Shown: positions 19,817 through 29,801, counted from the first letter of the stretch. The stretch: DNA of 64,000 nucleotides from Bin80 sp965207565 (GCA_965207565.1 CBDBMQ010000006.1:1-64000); one strand, 5' to 3'. Notes: generated by a model not told the origin, from the letters alone. Numbers and translations are program-made.

Positions 19817-20318
19817 GTAGTAAATAAACTGGAGCCGGAGAATTGCTCAAAGATATAACATTATCCGCGGATTCCGTTAAAGGCTTTACAGCGCTTCGAG
19901 TCGGCATGCCCATGTTTTGGCGAAGTATCTCAGTGGTCAACCACTCATACATTATGAGGGATTCGCCTCACAGATAGATTCTCCAGAACAAACGGTACTT
20001 TGCGGACATGGCAGATAACTAATGCTGCAGGGAATGATTGCCCGTTACGGCTTACATGGTCAGGATACCACCGGCTTCGACACATATGTCCGGCAACAGT
20101 GCCATAGATGCTCAGAAGGAGCAGAAGAACCTGCGAATGGTCTTGAGCAACCAATCTGGATATTGCGATGGGTCATCATCGAATTACCGCCTTGGTCTTC
20201 CGGTACATGACAAAAAAAGAAGATTCCTGAGCAAAACGGGAGAGTTTGACCGTTTGATTTATTGTCTCACTCAACAGTCTGAAACCAGTGCCCTTACTGT
20301 GCGTGAAACCCGCCCTGT
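19817..20318. other. 500-bp gap upstream of tRNA-Thr, no gene seen
   Basis: I see no supported gene. Overlapping open frames on both strands are short and featureless. The right part must contain the tRNA promoter, but I cannot identify boxes with confidence. Confidence 0.4.
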
Positions 20319-20390
20319 GCCAACGTAGCTCAGTGGTAGAGCAGCTCACTCGTAATGAGCAGGTCGCCGGTTCAAGTCCGGCCGTTGGCT
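20319..20390 (+). tRNA. tRNA-Thr (anticodon CGT)
   Basis: A full cloverleaf can be drawn. The acceptor arm pairs GCCAACG (20319-20325) with CGTTGGC (20383-20389), with discriminator T at 20390. The D arm follows GTAGCTCAGTGGTAGAGC. The anticodon stem is GCTCA/TGAGC with loop CTCGTAA and anticodon CGT at 20351-20353, and the T arm is GCCGG-TTCAAGT-CCGGC. CCA is not encoded. It would read ACG threonine codons. It is a possible integration site, since a candidate defence pair begins about 425 bp downstream. Confidence 0.95.
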
Positions 20391-20401
20391 CTCACGAAAA
20401 T

Positions 20402-20436
20402 GCCCCCAATGATGCCGTTAAGGCTAATATTGGGGC
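20402..20436 (+). terminator. stem-loop just downstream of tRNA-Thr
   Basis: GCCCCCAAT and ATTGGGGC form a stem of about eight pairs around an 18-nt loop, 11 bp after the tRNA. Only a weak T-rich stretch follows (TTACTTCTTT), so it could be a terminator or a processing signal. Confidence 0.45.
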
Positions 20437-20815
20437 GTTACTTCTTTGAGCCCTATCTGAACTCTGCCCAAAAGCTTTCTGGCATGTGAACATTGTGTCT
20501 GTAGGGCAGATATTTCACCTAAGCCTTTAGCTTCGCCACCAAAGCGGTCAGCAGCTTCCCAGTATTCGAACTCTCTTCAAGCTTGCACATGTGCCCCACA
20601 CTACCCCATCGTATATCTTGCAAGGAGTTGAACAGAAGTTGGACTGGTTACATTTCCAGGGCCCTTATTTTAAATTGGACCTTTTTAGGAGTCCGCATGC
20701 ACATCGCGAATGGTTGGGTCATACCTAATTTTTCCTGGGCCATAATGAAGAATGTGCAAGTGCTGGAGTCTCATGCGCGCGAAAACCTCTCTTCATTAGA
20801 AGGGTGCGACAGTAC
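20437..20815. other. gap between tRNA-Thr and AAA ATPase gene
   Basis: About 380 bp without a recognisable gene. A purine-rich AGAAGGG lies about 10 bp before the ATPase ATG (20816) and can serve as its ribosome binding site. Confidence 0.35.
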
Positions 20816-21943
20816 ATGTCAAAACTCACTCACATAAAGCTCAAGGGCTTTAAGTCCATCAAAGAGCTTGATCTTAGATTGGGGTCTATCAACGTATTGA
20901 TCGGACCTAATGGAGCAGGAAAGAGCAATTTCATCGGCTTCTTCCGAATGCTGAATGAGTTGATTGAAGGGCATCTTCAGCTTTTCGTTGGCCGCTCCGG
21001 TGGTGCAAATGCGATGCTGCACTACGGAACGAAAGTGACCAACAACATCATTGCAGGATTATACTTTGACCGTAACGGCTATGAGATCCAACTTACACCA
21101 ACTGAAGATGACAAGCTGGTGTTTGGAAGAGAAATTTTATGCTCCATCAAAAGCACATTAAAAGAACCCCACCGAGAAAGACTAGGAAGCGGGCATAAGG
21201 AGGCTCTTGCCCCTGAAAAGCATAAAACAGCGAGGTACAGCGTGGTTAACTATGTTACGCCCGCATTCCGCTCTTGGAAAGTATATCACTTCCATGATAC
21301 TAGTTCGACGGCTCGTATTAAGCAGACAGGTGATCTCCATGAAAATGATCGACTGGAGCCTGATGCTGGTAATTTGGCGGCTTTTCTCTACGTGCTGCAA
21401 AAGAGACATTCCCCGAACTATGAGTTGATTCAAGGTGCAGTGCGCCGAATTTTTCCGAGATTTAAAGATTTTGCATTGCGCCCTAGCCCACTCAATCCAG
21501 ACAAGATCCGCCTTGAATGGCAGGAACACGGCTCTGATTACCGATTCGGGCCACACCAGCTTTCTGACGGAATGCTACGGTTCATCAGTTTAGCAACGCT
21601 TCTACTGCAACCAGATTTGCCTTCCACAATTCTGATCGATGAACCAGAATTAGGACTGCACCCAAGCGCCTTGACTATACTGGCTGGATTGGTGCGCAGC
21701 GCCTCAAGTCGCACCCAGCTTATTCTGACAACGCAGTCCGTATCCTTTCTCAATGAGTTTGAGCCTGAAGATATCGTCACCGTCGAACGTAGAGATTCAA
21801 CTGCCCTATCGGTGAGCGACGTTCGTAACGGATTGGGGGAGTCGGTATTCGAGAAGCATGACAGTGAATCCCTGGGAGAATGGTTGAATGCGTACTCCCT
21901 TGGTGAACTTTGGGAGATGAATGTTCTCGGGGGGCGACCATGA
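20816..21943 (+). CDS. AAA ATPase of the RecF/SMC/OLD-like class (AAA_21)
   Basis: A 375-residue ABC-type ATPase from the ATG at 20816. Walker A is GPNGAGKSN (residues 30-38), the signature-like LSDGM is at about 249-253, and Walker B LIDEPELGLHP has D275/E276. The opening IKLKGFKSIKELDLRLG is typical of OLD/RecF-like ATPases that act in DNA repair or phage defence. The stop overlaps the ATG of a DUF4276 gene (ATGA, 21941-21944), so the two form a translationally coupled pair. AAA plus DUF4276 pairs recur in bacterial genomes, and I infer a defence-type nuclease or sensor module. The exact role is unknown. Confidence 0.85.
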   Translation: MSKLTHIKLKGFKSIKELDLRLGSINVLIGPNGAGKSNFIGFFRMLNELIEGHLQLFVGRSGGANAMLHYGTKVTNNIIAGLYFDRNGYEIQLTPTEDDKLVFGREILCSIKSTLKEPHRERLGSGHKEALAPEKHKTARYSVVNYVTPAFRSWKVYHFHDTSSTARIKQTGDLHENDRLEPDAGNLAAFLYVLQKRHSPNYELIQGAVRRIFPRFKDFALRPSPLNPDKIRLEWQEHGSDYRFGPHQLSDGMLRFISLATLLLQPDLPSTILIDEPELGLHPSALTILAGLVRSASSRTQLILTTQSVSFLNEFEPEDIVTVERRDSTALSVSDVRNGLGESVFEKHDSESLGEWLNAYSLGELWEMNVLGGRP

Positions 21944-22194
21944 TTCGTGTGAGTGTCGTGGTCAAGGGAAAAACCGAAGAAGGCTTTGTTAAACAGATGC
22001 TTTATCCGTATCTGTTCGAAAAAAAGGTTCTATCCCGAATGCTGTGGCTCGAACCAGCAATATTCAAAGAGCAAGTTGCTTTTCGCGAACCCCAAATTGC
22101 GATAGAGCTAAAAATTACATATCTTCACGCTTGGGTGCTCTGTACACTTTTTGACCCCCAAAATGGCACGGATAGTAGTACAGTTTTTCTGTGA
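21941..22194 (+). pseudogene. DUF4276 protein, truncated after about 50 residues
   Basis: The first part, IRVSVVVKGKTEEGFVKQML, is the typical DUF4276 opening (VVVEGxTEExFV), which resembles the first strand and acidic residue of TOPRIM-like proteins. Family members run about 200-230 residues. Here homology stops after roughly residue 48 and the frame ends at 22194, just before the giant surface-protein gene. It overlaps the ATPase gene by 3 bp. The pair was probably cut by a deletion or insertion, so the ATPase is now without an intact partner. Confidence 0.65.
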
Positions 22195-22210
22195 TGAGGG
22201 TGGCGGTCTT

Positions 22211-23527
22211 ATGGTCTGCGCCAGACATGCGCTGATCCTCATTGGTCTTGTAGTGCTGTTTTTTTCTGCTGCTACCCTCGGACAGGCACAAACGCCGAAA
22301 ATCCAAATCCATACCGGCGTAGCCCCTCAGGAGGCATTATTCAATTCGATCTTACAGGATTTTGAAAAAAGTGAGCGGGAAGGCTATGACCTTGTGTTAT
22401 TGGATGAACAGAGCGAAGCAAACCCTCCCTTTGAAGCTACTGGCATGAGCGGAGGAGAACTGCCCGGAAGAGCATTCTTCCCCCATGCGATCCCTCCTCT
22501 TCCACTTGTTCCTCTCTGGGATTCAAGGACTGGTAAATCAGAGCCGTCTATAAATGCAGGTGGATTGGTGGTGGACAGATTGAGAGCTTTACAACAGGCA
22601 CTCAGGGATGCCCAGCAGCCTTTGACGATTTTGGAAGGAAACTCGAAACCATTCGAAGTTGACCTTGATTCTCAGCCTTCAGGTACTGTGACGGTCACGA
22701 TTACGGGTCATGCAAACACGGACCTGGAGGTGAGCCCAACGCAACTGACGTTTGATGATACGAACTGGGATGTGAGGCGAACGGTTACTGTAAAAGTGAA
22801 ACAGGATACCGATGATACGGATGAAAACGTGAAATTAATGCTCACGTATTCGGGAAATTCTATCACAAATCCAAGAAATGAAGATATACATATAACGATT
22901 TTGGACGACGATCGGCCCTTGGAACTTGCGCCTTGGCGCACTAACGAAGGGGGTTCCGGAGGGCGAACAATTCCTCTTCTACGGGCATTAGCACCACCTT
23001 CAGATAATGTGATCTTCACGATTACCGGGCATGAGAATACAGATCTAATCCTGAACCAAACAACACTGACGTTCCCGATAGATGCAGATGCCTGGCAGAA
23101 CAACCAAGAAGTGAGGTTCACTTCAAAGCTGGATGATGATAATGTGGATGATCACCTAACGCTGACATTCACCGCCTCAGGAGGAGGTTATACTGGCTTG
23201 CAGTATACAGTGGATGTGACAATTTCAGATCAATCCCCATGGGAGATCTTAGTTCCAGAGGGAGGCGATTTAGAGTATCGCATACGTCTATATGGGTTTC
23301 GCCCTAAAACTGATCCGATACTTACCCACTCGGGCCATGAAAACACGGACTTAACAGCGAATCCTGAGCAATATACCTACAACAAAGAGACTTGGAGTCT
23401 TTGCCTTTCTGCACTAAGATTTTGTTCGGAGCCCCAATTAATAACATATACAGCAGGGCAAGATTCAGATGATGTGGATGATCAATTTACGTTCATTTTG
23501 AAGGTCACCGGTCCCCCCAGGAAATAA
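22211..23527 (+). CDS. giant Calx-beta-repeat surface protein, N-terminal part (export signal and first repeats)
   Basis: The best start is the ATG at 22211, giving a signal peptide ARHALILIGLVVLFFSA ending near AQAQT. A unique region follows (about 110 residues), then beta-sandwich repeats built as VxLDxxP..VTVTITGH.NTDL...LTFDxxNW...TVTVKxxxDxDxxDE...ITILDDD. These resemble Calx-beta domains, which are Ca-binding modules of surface adhesins. The frame stops at 23527. Deleting one C from the C6 run at 23513-23518 gives GPPGNKFIDVQ and continues into the next segment, so this is the front of a roughly 2500-residue protein. Confidence 0.8.
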   Translation: MVCARHALILIGLVVLFFSAATLGQAQTPKIQIHTGVAPQEALFNSILQDFEKSEREGYDLVLLDEQSEANPPFEATGMSGGELPGRAFFPHAIPPLPLVPLWDSRTGKSEPSINAGGLVVDRLRALQQALRDAQQPLTILEGNSKPFEVDLDSQPSGTVTVTITGHANTDLEVSPTQLTFDDTNWDVRRTVTVKVKQDTDDTDENVKLMLTYSGNSITNPRNEDIHITILDDDRPLELAPWRTNEGGSGGRTIPLLRALAPPSDNVIFTITGHENTDLILNQTTLTFPIDADAWQNNQEVRFTSKLDDDNVDDHLTLTFTASGGGYTGLQYTVDVTISDQSPWEILVPEGGDLEYRIRLYGFRPKTDPILTHSGHENTDLTANPEQYTYNKETWSLCLSALRFCSEPQLITYTAGQDSDDVDDQFTFILKVTGPPRK

Positions 23528-23673
23528 ATTTATAGACGTGCAACGTAGATTTCATGCGAGGATTGAGGACGATGATGACCCGGGACTGATCGTGGCCCCG
23601 TCAAGTTTACAGATTCCCGAGGGGGAAAGTCGAGCATTCACGGTTAAGCTCTCGGAGGCTCCTCTGGGGAGAT

Positions 23674-26600
23674 TTGGGACCCAATGATGTCACGGTTACG
23701 ATTCCCGCCCGTACAGGAGATTTGACGGCGAACAAAACCCGCCTAACATTCACCACCTCAAATTGGGATCAGGAGCAAACAGTGATGCTAACAGCGGGAC
23801 AGGATAATGATTTTGAGAACGATACCGAAACATTGTGGATGACAGCAAGCGGGGGAGGCTTTGATCGTGAGCGGGGCAGTGTTGATGTGACGACCATTGA
23901 CGACGACGAACCCGCTCTTGTGGTCTCCTCGACATCAGTGACCATTGATGAAGGGGGAACAGTGACCTTCTGGGTCCGGCCTGAGGGACGGCCTTCCAGC
24001 AATGTAGAGGTGGATATTACTGGGTATACGGGTGCAGATTTGGATACTACGGCATCCACCCCACGGAAGCTAACCTTCAGCCCTTCAGACTGGGATCAAG
24101 CACAAACGGTGACGATTGGGGCAAAACACGATGGGGATGAAGATGATGACTCAGAGACACTTACACTCACAGCAACAGGAGGCTCCACAGATACGGAAAC
24201 AATCAATGTGACCATTATTGACGACGATTTCCCCCATCTTGTGATCACTCCGGCATCGGTGATTGTTGACGAAGAGGATTCAGCGGCCTTCACGGTCATG
24301 CTTGATAAGCAGCCTTCCATTGATGCAGTGGTGGAGATTACTGGGTATGCGGGTACAGATTTGGATACCACAGCATCCGCCCCACGGAAGTTAACCTTCA
24401 GCCCTTCAGACTGGGACCAAGCACAAACGGTGACGATTGGGGCAAAACACGATGGGGATTTTGTGGATGATCAAGAGATACTCACGCTCACGGCATCGGG
24501 GGCTTCCACAGATACAAAAACCGTCACGGTGGATATCCTTGACGATGACTCGGCGGCGCTAGTGGTGGATCCAGTGCCTGTGACGGTGGCCGAGGGGGGA
24601 AGCGAGAGCTACATGGTGAAGTTGGCTGCGCAGCCCTCGGCGACGGTCACGGTGGCGACCACGGGCCATTCAGGGACGGACCTGACGCTGGACGAGACGA
24701 CTCTGACGTTTAATCCGAGCGGGTCAAGTCTCTGGAGCACGGCACAGACGGTGACGCTGACGGCGGCGGAGGATGATGACGATTTTGCGGACGATACTGT
24801 GACGCTGACACTGACAGCATCGAAGAGCGGAGGCTACAACGGGGAAACGGCAAATATTGAGGTGACGATTAAGGACAACGATGTGGATGGGGCTGGGATT
24901 ACGGTGTCCGGTACGGCGACGGTGACAGAAGGGAGTACCACGATCGTGGATGTGAACTTGGCGGCGGCGCCGAAAGGGGATGTGACGGTCACCTTCAGCG
25001 ATGACGGGGACTCGGATGTGAGTTGGTTGGGCACGGCCTTGACCGGGGATGACTTGACCTTTACTGCCACGAACTGGAATGTGGCGCAAACGGTGACGCT
25101 GATGGCGCAGGAGGATGATGACGATTTTGTGAACGATACGGAGATCTTAACGCTAACGGCGAAGGGCGGCGGCTACAGCGGGGAGACGGCAAATATTGAG
25201 GTGACGATTAAGGACAACGATGTGGATGGGGCTGGGATTACGGTGCCAAACGCGGCGACGGTGACCGAAGGGAGCATCACGACCGTGGATGTGACGTTGG
25301 CGGCAGCGCCGAAGGGAGATGTGGCGGTCACCTTCGGCGATGACGGGGATTCGGATCTAAGTTGGTCGGGCATGACCTTGTCCAGTGATGCCTTGACCTT
25401 TACTACCGAGAACTGGAATGTGGCGCAGACGATAACGCTGACGGCCGCGGAGGATAATGACGATTTTGTGGACGATACGGAGACGTTGACGCTAACGGCG
25501 AAGGGCGGCGGCTACAGCGGGGAAACGGCAAATATTGAGGTGACGATTGAAGACAACGATGTGGATGGGGCTGGGATTACGGTGCCAAACGCGGCGACGG
25601 TGACCGAAGGGAGTACCACGACCGTAGATGTGAAGTTGGCGGCGCGGCCGAAAGAAGATGTGACGGTCACCTTCAGCGATGACGGGGACTCGGATGTGAG
25701 TTGGTCGGGCACGGCCTTGTCCGGTAATGCCCTGACGTTTACCCCCACGGACTGGAATGTGACACAGGCGGTAACGCTGACGGCGGCAGAGGATGATGAT
25801 TTTGTGAACGATACGGAAATCTTAACGCTGACGGCAAAGGGCGGCGGCTACGACGGTGTGGGAGCAACGATTCACATGACGATTGTGGATGACGATACTG
25901 CCCCGGCTACTCCGGTGCACGTACGCTTATCGGCATCTCCGAACCCGGTAGAGGAGGGTAATTCAGTTACTGTCTGGGCAACGTTGTCAGAGGCATTGCC
26001 GGATGCGGTGACGATTAACTTGAGGGATACTCCGGGCGAACCGCCGACGGAGCCGGGTGATTATGGCCCTCTTCCACGCATTACGATCGCCGGGGGATCC
26101 CGGACCGGGTCGGGGACGATTGCCATCCGAGATGATGATATTTCCGAGGGAGCGGAGCGTTTTACGGTCGCCATCACTGATGACTTGCCTTCGGGGGTCG
26201 TGCTTGGCAGCCCTTCCTCGGTGGAGATTACGATTGCAGACAATGACCCGCCGCCCCCGGTGGAAGTGACGCTGTCCGCATCTCCGAATCCAGTGGACGA
26301 AGGCAATCCGGTGACGATCACAGCAAGGCTGACGGGCAGGCTGGAAACTAATGTGGTGGTTCCATTGGCGTATCCCCCCAGCACTGCAGAGCCTGGCGAT
26401 TACAGTCCACTTCGGGAGGTAACGATTCTTCGTGGTGAGACGCAGGGATCGGGGCAGATCCAGACATTCCCGGATGCAGACATGGAGAATGAGACCTTTA
26501 TCGTCGCATTGGGGGGGAATCTACCCTCGGAGTTTCTGGTGGCGGGCAGAGAGTCTTCCCAGTCCGTGACGATCCGGGACGTTACGTCGCCGACAGAGGT

Positions 26601-26910
26601 GACGGTAGTTCTGTCGGCATCTCCCAATCCCGTGGATGAGGGGAATGGTGTCACGGTGACGGCAACGTTGTCCGAGGCGATGGACACCGATGTAGTGATT
26701 CCATTGACACTGACGGATGGCACCGCGAATGCCCAGGATTATCAGGCACCCATTCCTGTTCAGGTAGAGATTGAAGCTGGAAAGACGAACGGGACCTACC
26801 GAATCTCTACGCTTCAGGATGATGTTGCAGAGACAGATGAGACCTTTACGGTGGCACTCGGTGTCCTGCCATCCAGACTAGTCGCGGGGATTCGCGACAG
26901 ATGGATATAA
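23674..26910 (+). CDS. giant Calx-beta-repeat surface protein, middle part
   Basis: About ten tandem beta-sandwich repeats of 100-113 residues, each ending in a TIxDND/DDD calcium-type motif, with no catalytic residues. It is joined to the N-terminal part through frame VQRRFHARIEDDDD (from about 23519) and one extra G in a GGGG run near 23664 (PLGDLGPND after correction). At its 3' end one missing G in GGGG near 26887 would turn AGIRDRWI-stop into AGDSRQMDITITDDD, the next segment. Three consecutive repeats are nearly identical at DNA level (339-bp period), so the array is recombination-prone. The likely function is cell-surface adhesion or biofilm; this is inference. Confidence 0.8.
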   Translation: MGPNDVTVTIPARTGDLTANKTRLTFTTSNWDQEQTVMLTAGQDNDFENDTETLWMTASGGGFDRERGSVDVTTIDDDEPALVVSSTSVTIDEGGTVTFWVRPEGRPSSNVEVDITGYTGADLDTTASTPRKLTFSPSDWDQAQTVTIGAKHDGDEDDDSETLTLTATGGSTDTETINVTIIDDDFPHLVITPASVIVDEEDSAAFTVMLDKQPSIDAVVEITGYAGTDLDTTASAPRKLTFSPSDWDQAQTVTIGAKHDGDFVDDQEILTLTASGASTDTKTVTVDILDDDSAALVVDPVPVTVAEGGSESYMVKLAAQPSATVTVATTGHSGTDLTLDETTLTFNPSGSSLWSTAQTVTLTAAEDDDDFADDTVTLTLTASKSGGYNGETANIEVTIKDNDVDGAGITVSGTATVTEGSTTIVDVNLAAAPKGDVTVTFSDDGDSDVSWLGTALTGDDLTFTATNWNVAQTVTLMAQEDDDDFVNDTEILTLTAKGGGYSGETANIEVTIKDNDVDGAGITVPNAATVTEGSITTVDVTLAAAPKGDVAVTFGDDGDSDLSWSGMTLSSDALTFTTENWNVAQTITLTAAEDNDDFVDDTETLTLTAKGGGYSGETANIEVTIEDNDVDGAGITVPNAATVTEGSTTTVDVKLAARPKEDVTVTFSDDGDSDVSWSGTALSGNALTFTPTDWNVTQAVTLTAAEDDDFVNDTEILTLTAKGGGYDGVGATIHMTIVDDDTAPATPVHVRLSASPNPVEEGNSVTVWATLSEALPDAVTINLRDTPGEPPTEPGDYGPLPRITIAGGSRTGSGTIAIRDDDISEGAERFTVAITDDLPSGVVLGSPSSVEITIADNDPPPPVEVTLSASPNPVDEGNPVTITARLTGRLETNVVVPLAYPPSTAEPGDYSPLREVTILRGETQGSGQIQTFPDADMENETFIVALGGNLPSEFLVAGRESSQSVTIRDVTSPTEVTVVLSASPNPVDEGNGVTVTATLSEAMDTDVVIPLTLTDGTANAQDYQAPIPVQVEIEAGKTNGTYRISTLQDDVAETDETFTVALGVLPSRLVAGIRDRWI
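24841..25573 (+). repeat. 339-bp near-identical coding tandem repeats
   Basis: The block beginning GGGGAAACGGCAAATATTGA and continuing into GATGTGGATGGGGCTGGGATT starts at 24841, 25180 and 25519. That is exactly 339 bp (113 codons) apart, with only scattered differences between copies. An older pair of units with 321-bp spacing lies upstream (24037 and 24358). Recent duplication inside the adhesin array is the simplest reading. Confidence 0.85.
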
Positions 26911-29801
26911 CGATCACCGACGATGATGAGGCAGGGATGAACGTTCCTCATTCGGTTACGGTAGTAGAGGAACAGGACGAAACGTTTCCAATTGCACTGA
27001 CCTCGAAGCCATTGGGCAACGTTGTGGTCATGATGACCTGGCCTTCGGGGACGGACTTGACCGTGAACCCGATCACTCGAATCTTTACTCCAGAAAACTG
27101 GAATGAGACGCAGCAGGTGAGCTTGCGCGCCGCGGACGACGCGGATGTGGTAAATGATCGGGTGGAGGTCACCTTGACAGCAAGTGGGGGCGGCTACACC
27201 GGGATCTCCAAAACGGTATTGGTGACCATCACGGACAACGATGCACCGGGGCTCGCAGCCTCGGCATCGGTGACCATGGCGGAAGGAAGCCAGAGGCCGT
27301 TGGCGATTGCGCTTGCACAGATGCCATCGGGTCCGGTGACAGTGACCTTCGGCGGGCATGCAGGGACCGATCTGGCATTGGACAACCCCTTTCTCATGTT
27401 TACGGCCTCGGATTGGGACACTCCCAAGACGGTGACCTTAACGGCGGCAGAGGATGATGATTTTGTGGACGATACAGAAACATTGACACTCACAGCATCT
27501 GGAGGCGGCTACGCCGGGGTGACGACCGATGTCATGGTGACGATCACGGACAACGATGCGGCGGGGCTCGTGGCCCCGGAAGCAGTGCAGATGGAAGAAG
27601 GAGGGACTCGCCCGCTGATGGTTCGTCTATCCGCATCGCCACCGGGCCCCGTGACGCTGACCTTCACCGGACACGCGGGAACAGATCTGACATTGAACCA
27701 ACCCTCGCTCACGTTTACGTCTGCAGACTGGAACACATCCAAGGCCGTGACCTTAACGGCAGCGGAGGACGACGAGGATTATGCAGACGAAACGGTAGGC
27801 TTAAAGGTTACAGCATCGGGCGGGAGCTATGACGGGGTGACCGCAGACATCACGGTGACGATCATGGACAATGATGAGCGGCCGGGGCCGCTTACGATCA
27901 CCCTCTACGATGAACAGGCATTGGAACATGCAGAGGCGATCCAACTGCCCATCGAACTCAGTCGTCCCGTGGATCAGGTGGTGACTGTGCAGTATACAAG
28001 CACGGCCGGCACGGCAGAGGCGGGCCTGGACTATGTGACTTCGCGGGGGATTGTGATCTTTGATCCGGGTGCAACCCGGGGCGTGATTGAGATTGAGGTG
28101 ATCGATGATGAACTCCCGGAAGAGAATGAGACGTTTATGGTGACCCTGTCAAAGCCTCGCAATGCCATCATTGCACGTGAGACGGGGACAGGTACGATCC
28201 TGGATGATGATGGTGCGAGTGCGATCCTTCGGGTGGAGGATGCGCTGGTGCTGGAAGAAGAGGGCATGGTCCGGTTCCGGGTCCTGCTGTCGCATCCGCA
28301 GCATCAGATGATCTCGGCAGCATACCGGACCCGCGATGGGACCGCCAAGGCAGGCGAAGACTATGAAGCCTCCTCGGGGGTGGTCACGCTGGCCCCGGGA
28401 ACGGTGGAAGCGCTGATTGCGGTACCGCTCTTGAAGGACGGGCTGGATTGGCGCGAGGAGACGTTCACGGTGCATCTGGAGTCGTCGAAGCATGCAGAGA
28501 TTGCGAAGGCGGTGGGGGTGGCAACGATCCAGGAGTCCACCACGGTGAGTGAAGAGGTACTGGAGGCGTATGCGGCGCGGTTTGTACGGACGTCGTCGGT
28601 GCAGGTGGTGGAGGCATTGGGGGAGCGGTTCCGATCCGGGGCGGATGGTGCAGCGTGTGGTGCGGCAAACCGCGCAGAGATGGCCCGGCTCTGGTACTCG
28701 GCCTCCTCATGGGATCCATCCCTGGGCGAACTTTTGGCGGGTTGCCGCATGTCTGCGACTTCGTACAGTGGGTCGTTCAGCGTCTGGGGGCGAGGAGCAT
28801 TCCGTCAGTTCAATGGACGGGATGACGATGCGTTGACACTCCGTGGCGAAGTAACCACGGGGATGCTGGGGGCGGACTACCGCTGGCGGGGAGGTTGGCT
28901 GGCAGGACTACTTCTGGCCCACAGTCAGGGAGAGGGATCGTTTGAGGTGGTGCAGCAGTCGGGAGAGATCACCGCAGGGTTGACGGGCGTCTATCCGTAT
29001 GTGTCGTACGCGCGGGCTGGCTGGGATGTATGGCTGAGCGCAGGCGCGGGTCGTGGACAGGCGGAGGTGCTGGAATTGAAAGGGGATCTGGTGTCCAGGT
29101 TTGGAGCGATGGGGGTTCGGGGGAGGTTAGTGTCAAGTGGCACGATCGGACTGAACTACCATGGAGATGTCCTGGTGACGGATGCAGAGATAAAGGATCA
29201 TGAGGTGACGGCAGAGGTGTACCGGGTCCGGGCAGGTGTGGAGGCGAATGTAAAGATCAGCGATGGGCTTCGTCCATTTGTGGAGGCAAATGTGCGGAGC
29301 GATGGTGGGAGTGCGGAGACCGGGGTGGGGTTGGAGTTTGGCGGGGGGATCCGGGTTGCCTATCCGGCGTGGCGCCTGCAGGCGGATCTGCGGACACAGG
29401 GGTTGGTGATGCACACGGCGGACGGGTTCACCGAGTGGGGGATCTCGGGATCCATGCAGGTGGGTAATCGATCAGAGGGGTTGATGATGCGTGTGCGTCC
29501 ATCGTGGGGACGGGGCCAAGGGATGTCGATGTACGGTCAGCAGACGATCCTGGATGCGGTGCCGCTCGGGGCAGACACGCAGCGGACCGAGTTGGAGTTG
29601 GGATACGGCGTTCCGTGGAAAGATGGCACTGCTCGGTCCGTCATGGGGGTGACTCAGTTGCATCAGGGAGTGATGTATCGGTTGGGTGGAGAGCTCCATC
29701 CATCGGAATGGTTGGCGTTCTCGGTCTTTGGTCTGGCACACGGACGCACAACCGCGCCGGGAGACCTCGGTGTGCATGTGCGGGGATCGCTTCGGTATTA
29801 A
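26901..29801 (+). CDS. giant surface protein, C-terminal part: Calx-beta repeats and autotransporter-like beta-barrel
   Basis: 966 residues. About five more Calx-beta-type repeats occupy residues 1-530; two have the classical TAxAGxDYxxxxG and ExxETFxVxL pattern. A short helical linker follows, then a C-terminal region (about 640-966) of alternating amphipathic strands (SFSVWGRGAFRQF, GMLGADYRWRGGWLAGLLLAHSQG) ending VRGSLRY. The strand pattern and terminal aromatic residue fit an autotransporter-type outer-membrane barrel. The protein would thus be anchored by its own barrel rather than by a T9SS tail. It overlaps the middle frame by 10 bp because of a missing G. Confidence 0.82.
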   Translation: MDITITDDDEAGMNVPHSVTVVEEQDETFPIALTSKPLGNVVVMMTWPSGTDLTVNPITRIFTPENWNETQQVSLRAADDADVVNDRVEVTLTASGGGYTGISKTVLVTITDNDAPGLAASASVTMAEGSQRPLAIALAQMPSGPVTVTFGGHAGTDLALDNPFLMFTASDWDTPKTVTLTAAEDDDFVDDTETLTLTASGGGYAGVTTDVMVTITDNDAAGLVAPEAVQMEEGGTRPLMVRLSASPPGPVTLTFTGHAGTDLTLNQPSLTFTSADWNTSKAVTLTAAEDDEDYADETVGLKVTASGGSYDGVTADITVTIMDNDERPGPLTITLYDEQALEHAEAIQLPIELSRPVDQVVTVQYTSTAGTAEAGLDYVTSRGIVIFDPGATRGVIEIEVIDDELPEENETFMVTLSKPRNAIIARETGTGTILDDDGASAILRVEDALVLEEEGMVRFRVLLSHPQHQMISAAYRTRDGTAKAGEDYEASSGVVTLAPGTVEALIAVPLLKDGLDWREETFTVHLESSKHAEIAKAVGVATIQESTTVSEEVLEAYAARFVRTSSVQVVEALGERFRSGADGAACGAANRAEMARLWYSASSWDPSLGELLAGCRMSATSYSGSFSVWGRGAFRQFNGRDDDALTLRGEVTTGMLGADYRWRGGWLAGLLLAHSQGEGSFEVVQQSGEITAGLTGVYPYVSYARAGWDVWLSAGAGRGQAEVLELKGDLVSRFGAMGVRGRLVSSGTIGLNYHGDVLVTDAEIKDHEVTAEVYRVRAGVEANVKISDGLRPFVEANVRSDGGSAETGVGLEFGGGIRVAYPAWRLQADLRTQGLVMHTADGFTEWGISGSMQVGNRSEGLMMRVRPSWGRGQGMSMYGQQTILDAVPLGADTQRTELELGYGVPWKDGTARSVMGVTQLHQGVMYRLGGELHPSEWLAFSVFGLAHGRTTAPGDLGVHVRGSLRY

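Noticed and set aside
24841..25573. Regular repeats considered as a CRISPR-like array
   Set aside because: The units are 339-bp coding repeats in phase with a protein, without constant short repeats and variable spacers, and no cas gene is nearby.
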